From: an uncultured Spirochaetales bacterium
GTDB taxonomy: Bacteria; Spirochaetota; Spirochaetia; Treponematales; Treponemataceae
Direction: 5' to 3'
NCBI GenBank assembly: GCA_946406925.1
Contig: CAMJMF010000007.1
Coordinates: 1 to 32,126 of the forward strand
DNA length: 32,126 bases
Made by a program: the position numbers and the translations under genes
The notes under the pieces: generated by a model
The model's database searches: none
What the model was told of the DNA's origin: nothing
What the model saw: only the letters and a program-made list of their open reading frames with translations
Shown: piece by piece, positions 18,048 to 25,635 of the stretch
How the letters are laid out: each line of letters begins with the position of its first letter
Numbering within the stretch: position 1 is the first letter of the stretch

Positions 18048-19865
18048 TTATGCGTCTTTCATTGATACAAAACCAAGACTCAGGAGAATAAACAATATAA
18101 TGTAGATAACAAAGCAGACCGGCAGAGCAACCCAGCCGACCGAACCGATTAATGCCATAAGCAAAAGACTGATAACATAGCGGCAGAAACCGAGCAGGAA
18201 ATACGCAATTACAGCAAAAAACGGTACAGAAAAAAGCCACCAGAAGTGAACAAACTGCTTCTTTGAAATCTTGAACTGCCATGCAAGAATTGCGGCAATA
18301 AGCGCCATAAAAATAAACATAAATGGCTGTGCAAGTCTTGTTGTAAGCGCATGGAAGAATACTTCAAAAGAAAAACCATATTTCTTTGCTTTTGAACAGA
18401 ATCCCGCAAGTGAAATCAGAGACATAGTATCTGTTCCCTGCGATGCATCCATAATCTGAAGAAAATCTTTGAAAGGCAGAGGCAGAACATAAACACTGCG
18501 GTTTTCACGCTCTGCTGTCTTACCCTCATAGAAAATAGGTGCAACTTTGACAAGCCTGTCATCTCTATGAACACAATTTATAATAAGATACGGAACTGTT
18601 TTCTGTTTCTGGTCTTTTACAATCCTCTCATAGTAAGGGCTGATCTTTTCAGCATTTTCTGCAATAAGTTTTGCATAAGGCACATAGAAGTTCTCTTCAA
18701 TATTTTTGTCTTTGTCATATGAAATAATATGAAGTCCGCGCAAATATTGAACATATCTGCCGCTGTCTTCTATAGAGGTCATGCCTTTAATGCCGACTAT
18801 AAGCAGCGTATCGTCTGGTCTTGTAACTGCAAAATGAACATTGCGCACAGACTCAAAAGGCTGAAGGTCATACGTTTCATCAATAAAGAAGCACTGGTTT
18901 CTAAGCTCATACTCTGCAATTGCAAGATAGCGGTTAACATCCGGGTCAATTGTTGAGTCTGAAGAATTAAGCAGCTCTCTGAAAGTGTAATAAGCCTGAA
19001 GATAATCTTTAGTAGTAATTGCAGCATAGCCCTTCTTTTTTAGAGCATACATTGCTTCAGAAGGACCGCCGAGGCTTGAATCTGCTGTCTGAAGATTTTC
19101 CCATGCTTTTGCGGCAATGCTTTTTGCTTCATCAGTATGAACATTCGGCTCGTTGCCGTAGGCGTCTAATACAAGTGTCGCATAATAATGCGCATCAAAA
19201 AAAGAACGGTCGTTATAAGCTTTTCTAGCTCTTTCAATAAGTTCCGGCACAGGAATATTCACTTCAATTACGTTATCTTTTCCTGCCGGCGGAAGCGAGC
19301 CGGAACGTTTTGGTGAAGCTTCTGCATGGCTGGCCTCAATTTCAGTCTGAAGCAAAATGTCGTTAAGCTCTTTAGAAGCAGGGTCAATGCGCAAAGCCTG
19401 ACGAGCAAATAATTCAGCCTCTGTGTAATTGCCCAAAGCAAGATGATTCTTTGCTCTTTTAGAAAAGTCCTTGAAATCAAGCGAGGCATTTGTAATTGCT
19501 GTCTGATTTGACTTCATAAGCGGAAGCAGCACTTCTGTAGCCGCAACCGAAAGCACAAGACAGCAAATCATTATTACAAAAACGCTGCGCAAAAACTTGA
19601 GCATTTCAGACTTGCCCTTTACTCTTTCAGCTTTCATCTCTTTGGCAAAAACCCAAGAAAATGAAACCATAAAGCCCGAAATTTCAAGTGCTGAAAAAAT
19701 CGAAAAGAAATAGAAGCAGGCTGTATTTATTTTGTACCGTGTTTCAAAAATGGGAATAATTTCCGCAGGAACTCCTTTTATAAAGGCAAACGCACAAACA
19801 AGTAAAAAGGAAATTGAAAAATAAATAACAAAGAAAAATCCTACCCGTCCGGTTATTGACTTCAT
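18048..19865 (-). CDS. Membrane protein with 3 N-terminal and 3-4 C-terminal TM segments around a TPR-rich extracytoplasmic region; LptF/LptG-like topology
   Basis: Hydrophobic segments at both ends; TPR-like repeats (RAKNHLALGNYTEAELFARQALRIDPASKELN; KKKGYAAITTKDYLQAYYTFRELL). Family assignment tentative. Confidence 0.6.
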   Translation of the reverse strand: MKSITGRVGFFFVIYFSISFLLVCAFAFIKGVPAEIIPIFETRYKINTACFYFFSIFSALEISGFMVSFSWVFAKEMKAERVKGKSEMLKFLRSVFVIMICCLVLSVAATEVLLPLMKSNQTAITNASLDFKDFSKRAKNHLALGNYTEAELFARQALRIDPASKELNDILLQTEIEASHAEASPKRSGSLPPAGKDNVIEVNIPVPELIERARKAYNDRSFFDAHYYATLVLDAYGNEPNVHTDEAKSIAAKAWENLQTADSSLGGPSEAMYALKKKGYAAITTKDYLQAYYTFRELLNSSDSTIDPDVNRYLAIAEYELRNQCFFIDETYDLQPFESVRNVHFAVTRPDDTLLIVGIKGMTSIEDSGRYVQYLRGLHIISYDKDKNIEENFYVPYAKLIAENAEKISPYYERIVKDQKQKTVPYLIINCVHRDDRLVKVAPIFYEGKTAERENRSVYVLPLPFKDFLQIMDASQGTDTMSLISLAGFCSKAKKYGFSFEVFFHALTTRLAQPFMFIFMALIAAILAWQFKISKKQFVHFWWLFSVPFFAVIAYFLLGFCRYVISLLLMALIGSVGWVALPVCFVIYIILFILLSLGFVSMKDA

Positions 19866-19867
19866 AG

Positions 19868-20836
19868 CTAAGCTCCAAAACGTTTTTTTCTTAAGAGATG
19901 AGCGATAAGCCCAAATACAGAACCCAAGAGAAGCAGCAATAAATTAAGTATTACTGGGAATATCAGATTTACTGTATCAGCAGGAAGCCAGTCGCTCATA
20001 AACATTTTTGCAGGCATCATCTGCTGTGTACAAAGCGCAAAATAATTGGCTGTAAGCACACCGACAAAAGACAAAATCATCAAAAATACGCTCAACAGCG
20101 GCCACGAAGAAATGAACGAAATACCCCAAAGCGCAAACAATGCAAGCGCAATTGAAGCAAGACATAGATACGGCAGCCATCCGCGGTTATAGACCTGATA
20201 AAAATAATCAGACATCTGCTTTAAAGCATTTATCGGCAATGAAAGATAAACCGGCATTGCAAGCTCATTTTTTATAAGCAGGTCTGTCTTTGTCTCATTC
20301 TGGGAAAACTGAAGGCTGCTGTGCTTGAAAGTTTCAAAAAATCTTACGTCCTGCTGATAAAGCGGCTGATAAACGCCGGAAGCAGTGTATGTATGGTCAA
20401 TTGCCGTATAATAATAAACACCTGTTTCAGTTGTTCTAAAATAGCCCGGTGTCTGAATTACGTCTTTGTGCAAATCCTGCAAAGCCTCGTTACGTTCATT
20501 TGAAAGACCGTACATGTTCATTTTTAAGCCGAAGTCCACAGGAATTATTACGACGAAGACAAGAGCTGTAAGCCCAACCATGCAGAGCAAAGAAACAACA
20601 TTATGCCAGTGGTGGCGCACAAGAAATTGAAAGCTCAACAGCAGAGCCAGGATTCCGGCAAATGGCGCTATTTCTATAAGCCCCTTCAGGAACGGCTGCA
20701 AGAGAAAAACCTTTGTATTCTGACCGGCACACAGCAATGAACAGCTTTCATTCAGCATGTACACAAATGCCAGAAAAACAAGAGAAATCAGAAAAAAAAG
20801 AAAAAACTCCAAGATAAGAGAAACAACCTTTTTCAC
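19868..20836 (-). CDS. Polytopic membrane protein (3 TM + ~110-aa extracytoplasmic region + 3 TM), possible LptF/LptG-like partner of the downstream gene
   Basis: Hydrophobicity pattern read from translation; 2-nt gap to the next gene implies co-transcription. Confidence 0.55.
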   Translation of the reverse strand: MKKVVSLILEFFLFFLISLVFLAFVYMLNESCSLLCAGQNTKVFLLQPFLKGLIEIAPFAGILALLLSFQFLVRHHWHNVVSLLCMVGLTALVFVVIIPVDFGLKMNMYGLSNERNEALQDLHKDVIQTPGYFRTTETGVYYYTAIDHTYTASGVYQPLYQQDVRFFETFKHSSLQFSQNETKTDLLIKNELAMPVYLSLPINALKQMSDYFYQVYNRGWLPYLCLASIALALFALWGISFISSWPLLSVFLMILSFVGVLTANYFALCTQQMMPAKMFMSDWLPADTVNLIFPVILNLLLLLLGSVFGLIAHLLRKKRFGA

Positions 20837-20967
20837 CCTTATAGAATATCACGAAGTATAAACAAAAACAACTAAAACAAGACAAAAACATAAAACTATA
20901 AGTCTTTATGTATCATTATTTTCACCTGTAAAGAATATGCTTTAATAAGTTTAGAAAAAACACAAAC

Positions 20968-21202
20968 AAGTTTTCCACAACTTATCCTTTGTAAAATCTT
21001 CATTTTTCAGAAAGATTTTACAATTTTATATATTGACATATATTTTTCGTTGTAGAATAAGAAATTATATTTTCTTGTATTATATATACTTACAAAGTAT
21101 ATTCTAATTATTAAAAAAGGATAATCATCGTTTCATCTTTTTTTCCACAGAAAAGTCAAGTTTTCCCCAAATCTTTTATAAGTTTTCCACAAGTTATCAA
21201 CA
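20968..21202. repeat. DnaA-box-like iterons flanking an AT-rich stretch (oriC-like)
   Basis: TTTTCCACA at 20971-20979, 21141-21149, 21183-21191; TTTTCCCCA 21161-21169; TTATCAACA 21194-21202; 19-nt direct repeat AAGTTTTCCACAA(C/G)TTATC at 20968-20986 and 21180-21198. Confidence 0.55.
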
Positions 21203-21272
21203 TTGAGGGTAAAGGGGAATCTGCATTATTTGTCAAGCTTTTTTAAATATTTTTTCTATACTTTATTTAAAC

Positions 21273-21304
21273 AAAAAAAAGAGCCTGAAAAATCAGGCTC
21301 TTTC
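21273..21304 (-). terminator. Rho-independent terminator downstream of the STAS gene
   Basis: AAAAAAAAGAGCCTGAaaaaTCAGGCTCTTTC; T-run on the minus strand. Confidence 0.8.
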
Positions 21305-21324
21305 TATATGACTTGAAGTTTTGC

Positions 21325-21876
21325 TTAACCTAAAGAAACTTCTCCTCTTGAATCTATGGCTATTATTGACTTGCATTCAGAACATCTGAAACGACCAGGC
21401 TTTGTTGCTTTCAGTTTCTTTGAACATACAGGGCAGCCAAAAACCTTAGGGAACAATTCAGATTCATCAGCTGAATCCTGATGGAAATAATTGATAGCAT
21501 CAGTGATATTGTCTTTAATATTAAAGAACTGAGAAAAACCTAAAAGCTGGAAAACCTCATAAACTTTCGGCTGAATATCAAGAAGAACGACATCGCCGCC
21601 TTTTGGCTTAACCATCTTCAAGAAAGCGGTAAAAGAGCCAATTCCTGTTGAAGAAACATAGTTCAAAGCAGCACAATTCAAAATCAAATTAATATATCCT
21701 GCTTCTACAACCTTAGCTCCACGCTTTAAAAAGAAAGCCGAATTATAAGTATCGATATAACCGTTCAAATACAAGACGATACAAGAAGGGTTTTCCTCAG
21801 GCCGCTCAAGCGTAATACGCAAGCTGTCGTCTTTTTCTTCATTAAAACCTGGAACGATGTCATCATTGTTAGCCAT
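21325..21876 (-). CDS. STAS-domain (anti-sigma factor antagonist-like) protein with C-terminal zinc ribbon
   Basis: STAS: IVLYLNGYIDTYNSAFFLKRGAKVVEAGYINLILNCAALNYVSSTGIGSFTAFLKMVKPKGGDVVLLDIQPKVYEVFQLLGFSQFF; zinc ribbon CPVCSKK...FRCSECKS. GGTGAG RBS upstream of ATG at 21876. Confidence 0.85.
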   Translation of the reverse strand: MANNDDIVPGFNEEKDDSLRITLERPEENPSCIVLYLNGYIDTYNSAFFLKRGAKVVEAGYINLILNCAALNYVSSTGIGSFTAFLKMVKPKGGDVVLLDIQPKVYEVFQLLGFSQFFNIKDNITDAINYFHQDSADESELFPKVFGCPVCSKKLKATKPGRFRCSECKSIIAIDSRGEVSLG

Positions 21877-22088
21877 ATACTCACCGCCATGAAAGATTTT
21901 CAAAAAACTTTTAATAAATAAGAAACTCTCAAAAAAAATTTGAAAATTTCTTAAACGATACAGAAAATATACACCCTTTTTCTATCTGTTGTCAAATCTT
22001 AAAAAGATTTTCATTATTTTTTTACGTTTTGAATTCTGATTTTTTCTGGTGTTCACTTTTAATTTTAACTTTGCTATATTTACAGCAA

Positions 22089-22823
22089 ATGAACCAATCC
22101 GAAAACACAAAAGAAGCTGTAATTATTCTCTGCAGACCCGAAGAAAGCCGCAACGTCGGCTCCGTATGCAGGGCAATGAAAAACATGGACATACATAATC
22201 TGCGCATAGTCGGAAAAAAAGAAGACTATGACGAGGAAAAAGTCTCTGTCCTTTCGGTTCATGCCTTTGATATATGGCAGAATGCCGTCTTTTTCAGTTC
22301 AATCACAGAAGCCTGCGCCGACTGCACATGGATTTGCGGCACAACCAGACGCCGTGGCAAAAACCGCAAAGACTGGCTGCTATTGCCGGAAGAATTTGCA
22401 GAACGTTATTCGAATATCCCGGAAGGCAAGGTCGCAATTGTTTTCGGCAACGAACGCACCGGCTTAACAGACGAAGAACTCGCAGAATGCAACTCAGGCA
22501 TAGTTATTCCGGCAAACGGCAGAGACGGTTCGCTGAATCTTTCTCATGCAGTTCAGATTTTGTGCTATACGGTTTTTCGCGCGGAAAAAACCATGTCAGC
22601 AGGTTATACGCCCGTAACACAGGAACGCCTTTCAAAAACAATTACCACAATCGGCGACAATCTTCAAAAAATGGGTTTTTTCTCTATAACAGGCAGACCG
22701 GACATGGAACTTTTCTGGAAATCTGTACTTTCGCGCGCATCCCTTTCTGAAAGCGAAGCAAAATACATCGAAAAGACTTTCACAAAAGCCGCCGGGCTTT
22801 TTAAGAAGTCTCAAGAAAGCTAA
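22089..22823 (+). CDS. TrmH/SpoU-family RNA methyltransferase (TrmJ-like)
   Basis: VIILCRPEESRNVGSVCRAMKNMDIHNLRIVG, KVAIVFGNERTGLTDEELAECNSGIVIPANGRDGSLNLSHAVQILCYTVF. Start at 22089 preferred over 22029. Confidence 0.88.
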   Translation: MNQSENTKEAVIILCRPEESRNVGSVCRAMKNMDIHNLRIVGKKEDYDEEKVSVLSVHAFDIWQNAVFFSSITEACADCTWICGTTRRRGKNRKDWLLLPEEFAERYSNIPEGKVAIVFGNERTGLTDEELAECNSGIVIPANGRDGSLNLSHAVQILCYTVFRAEKTMSAGYTPVTQERLSKTITTIGDNLQKMGFFSITGRPDMELFWKSVLSRASLSESEAKYIEKTFTKAAGLFKKSQES

Positions 22824-24001
22824 TCAAAAGAAATATGCTCCGGGCATACTAAATCTCTTTCGCATAACGAAACAGCGCGGTACACGCAGTTTTTCAGCTC
22901 GCGTATATTTCCGGGCCATTCATAAGAAAGCATCTTTTCAACGGCGTCCGGCGAAAAATAATATTTATTGTAATCAGGCTTTACTTTCAAGAAATGTTCA
23001 ATAAGCAGCGGAATATCTTCCGGACGTTCCCGCAGCGGCGGTATTTTCAGCTTGAGCACAGAAATGCGGTAATACAAATCCTGCCTGAAAAGTTTCTGCT
23101 GAATATTTTCTGAAATATTCGCATTGGTTGCGCATATCAGGCGCACATCATATTTTACCGGCTTTACAGAACCTATGCGGTACAGAACGTCGCTTTCACA
23201 CAGCTTTAAAAGCTTTGCCTGCACAACTTTTGACATTTCGCAAATTTCGTCAAGAAAAAGCGTACCGCCGTCTGCCTGCTCAAAATAGCCGGGCCTGTTC
23301 CCCGCGCCTGTGTATGCGCCGTTTACAGAGCCCATAAGCTCACTTTCGGCTATTGTATCAGGAATAGCGGCAGAATTGACTGAAATAAAGGGGAATTTCG
23401 CTCTTTTAGAATTTTCATGTAACAGACGGGCTATAAACGTTTTTCCTGTGCCTGATTCGCCTTCAATGAGAATAGGCTCGTCTGTCTGGCTTATACAGGC
23501 AAGCTTCTTTTTTAAGGCAATAACCGGCTCAGACGTTCCAAGCAGTGCATCAAAATTATCAGCCGGCTTTTTTGCACCATTGCAGACACCAGTGTTTTCA
23601 ATTTTCCAGTCAGATGAAACGCTCCGCAGACTGCCGCTTGTGTCGTTTATAACATACTGACTTATGCATTTTTTTAAAACAATTGAAGAAACCGGAAACT
23701 GAAGGACTGTAACAAGTTTCTGGTTGCAAAACATTTTTCTTACAGATTCGAATAACCGCAAAGAAACAAGAAGAACAACAGGTGTTTCTATTTTGCAGGT
23801 CTTAAGTTTTTCCAAAAACGACATTCCTGCGAACGTTTCATCAGAAACATCAAAAACGCAGCAGTCATATCTTGAAAGATTATCAACGTCAACACTGTCC
23901 ATGCAAAAAAGCCGGCTTATACCACAGATTTTCAAATCTTCAAAAAAAAGCTGTAGAACCTGCGAGGAATTACTGAATAATAAAACCACCGGCATCTTCA
24001 T
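22820..24001 (-). CDS. Sigma-54 interacting AAA+ transcriptional activator with degenerate receiver-like N-terminus and no HTH
   Basis: GESGTGKTFIARLLHENS, NGAYTGAGNRPGYFEQADGGTLFLDEI, FRQDLYYRISVLKLKIPPLRERPEDIPLLIEHFL, YEWPGNIRELKNCVYRAV; protein ends 14 residues after that block. Confidence 0.88.
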   Translation of the reverse strand: MKMPVVLLFSNSSQVLQLFFEDLKICGISRLFCMDSVDVDNLSRYDCCVFDVSDETFAGMSFLEKLKTCKIETPVVLLVSLRLFESVRKMFCNQKLVTVLQFPVSSIVLKKCISQYVINDTSGSLRSVSSDWKIENTGVCNGAKKPADNFDALLGTSEPVIALKKKLACISQTDEPILIEGESGTGKTFIARLLHENSKRAKFPFISVNSAAIPDTIAESELMGSVNGAYTGAGNRPGYFEQADGGTLFLDEICEMSKVVQAKLLKLCESDVLYRIGSVKPVKYDVRLICATNANISENIQQKLFRQDLYYRISVLKLKIPPLRERPEDIPLLIEHFLKVKPDYNKYYFSPDAVEKMLSYEWPGNIRELKNCVYRAVSLCERDLVCPEHISFD

Positions 24002-24010
24002 GGCAAAAGC

Positions 24011-24763
24011 TTATTCAACAGGTTTATTCTTCTTGAAAATACGGAACCACAAGAGAGAGAGCTTGTACCAGAAATATGGAAATATCAAAAACAGCTTCAG
24101 CGGATTTTTGATAATTTCCGGCCAAATCTCAAGCCCTTTTTCAAAGGTCTTAGGATTTACATATTTTTTCCGTTTTGAAAAAATATCAAGTACATCATTG
24201 TCTGCTATAAAAATGCTTGAATTAAAGCAGTTTCTGCGGCGGTAAACCCAGCGTTCAGGGTTCTTTATTCCACTGCCAATCAGAACAACGGCAGGAGAAG
24301 CTTTGAACATTGCAGCTATAATGTTCTTCTCTTCCATTTTGTCGTAGTAGCCGACGCATCGCCCTACAATCTGAATGCCTTCAAAAGTAGATTTGACATT
24401 GGCTTCTGCCTGCATGAGGCTCGGTTTATGCGCACCGAAAAGGTACAGGCTTTTATAATGCTTATTCAAAATAGCAAGAATAGAAATTATCGCAGAAAAT
24501 GGATTGTATCTTACAGGCACATCCTGCTTTAGGAAACGTGCCCCGGAAAGAATTGACTTTGAAATCGGCAGGACAAGGTCTGCATTCTGCAGACAAACCA
24601 AATATTCTGTGTTTACACGGGCAAAAAGCAAATCCCATATACTAAGAAAAACAATCTGCTTTGCACCGGGCTTTTCAAGAAGCGACAATACTTCGGCTTC
24701 TATTTCTTCCTGATGAATAATATCAACAGGAACATTCAACACGTTTATTCTTTGCACTGCCAT
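24011..24763 (-). CDS. WecG/TagA/CpsF-family glycosyltransferase homologue (active-site motif degenerate)
   Basis: INVLNVPVDIIHQEEIEAEVLSLL, NADLVLP, YLFGAHKPSLMQAEANVKSTFEGIQIVGRCVGYY, ASPAVVLIGSGIKNPERWVYRRR. Confidence 0.78.
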   Translation of the reverse strand: MAVQRINVLNVPVDIIHQEEIEAEVLSLLEKPGAKQIVFLSIWDLLFARVNTEYLVCLQNADLVLPISKSILSGARFLKQDVPVRYNPFSAIISILAILNKHYKSLYLFGAHKPSLMQAEANVKSTFEGIQIVGRCVGYYDKMEEKNIIAAMFKASPAVVLIGSGIKNPERWVYRRRNCFNSSIFIADNDVLDIFSKRKKYVNPKTFEKGLEIWPEIIKNPLKLFLIFPYFWYKLSLLWFRIFKKNKPVE

Positions 24764-25635
24764 AACGCAAACTCCGTCATAATTGATTGAACAGCCGAAA
24801 CTCCGTAAACAGCCGCAGTCTCTGACCGTAAAACATTCGTAGCAAAATGAAGCGGCTCAAAGCCAAATTCTTTGAGCATTTCAAGCTCGTTCGGGCTTAT
24901 GCCGCCTTCTGATCCTACAGCTATAACAACAGGCGAAGGATTAGAACTGACAAGCTCATGCAACCCCTTCTTGTGAAGTGGTGCTTCTGTCATAACAAGA
25001 AAAGCCGGCTTTTTCCCGGCAACAGACTGGCGCTGCTCAAGGCATTCTTTTAAACTTTCAAGAACTTCTTTAATACCAGCAGGTCCATATAGTCTTGTTC
25101 CAACAGGAGAAGCAGACTGTTGACGAGCCTCTTTTATTATTCGGTTCCAACGCTCTATTTTTAAACTGCTATTGTTCTTTGCTTCCACAGCAGAACGGTC
25201 ACTGGCAACCAGAAAAATCTTTTCTACACCGATTTCGGTGCACTGCCTTACAATGTCATCAAGCTTTGAAGCCTTCGGCATGCACTGCACAAGCCATATT
25301 GCCGAGCCATAGCCGGTGCAGGTTCCGTCCGGCAGAATGCAGGCGCTCTCGTTCTGCGAAACAAGAGCCGCGCTCATGCCGCCCTCAATAGTGCTTCCGC
25401 TAAAATCAGCCGCAACTTCTGTTTTTTGGGCGTTTTCAGCGGCACGCTGCAAGATTATTTCGCTTTTTGACCGCGAAACAACCACAAGAGTGCATAATCT
25501 GCCGGAAGGCAGTCTTCCTTCAAAAGTGCTGCCTTCGCTTAAACGCAGAACCTGTGCCAGATACTTAAAATCTTTGCCCGTTACAGACAATTTCTGCAGC
25601 GGAGCTAATTCACTGTTTAGCAGAAATTGCCGCAT
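24745..25635 (-). CDS. rsmE: 16S rRNA (uracil(1498)-N(3))-methyltransferase
   Basis: KASKLDDIVRQCTEIGVEKIFLVASDRSAV, IIKEARQQSASPVGTRLYGP, VVIAVGSEGGISPNELEMLKEFGFEPLHFATNVLRSETAAVYGVSAV. Confidence 0.93.
   Translation of the reverse strand: MRQFLLNSELAPLQKLSVTGKDFKYLAQVLRLSEGSTFEGRLPSGRLCTLVVVSRSKSEIILQRAAENAQKTEVAADFSGSTIEGGMSAALVSQNESACILPDGTCTGYGSAIWLVQCMPKASKLDDIVRQCTEIGVEKIFLVASDRSAVEAKNNSSLKIERWNRIIKEARQQSASPVGTRLYGPAGIKEVLESLKECLEQRQSVAGKKPAFLVMTEAPLHKKGLHELVSSNPSPVVIAVGSEGGISPNELEMLKEFGFEPLHFATNVLRSETAAVYGVSAVQSIMTEFALWQCKE

Noticed and set aside
20837-21324. Possible small RNA or tmRNA-like gene in the long spacer
   Set aside because: No recognisable conserved RNA motif or tRNA-like end by eye; the iterons explain the conspicuous sequence better.
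22274-22750. ORF of 158 aa on the plus strand in another frame of trmJ
   Set aside because: Overlaps the trmJ-like CDS, with a Arg/His/Gln-rich translation and no domain.
23724-24245. ORF of 173 aa on the plus strand
   Set aside because: Antisense to the sigma-54 activator and TagA-like genes; no RBS or recognisable domain.
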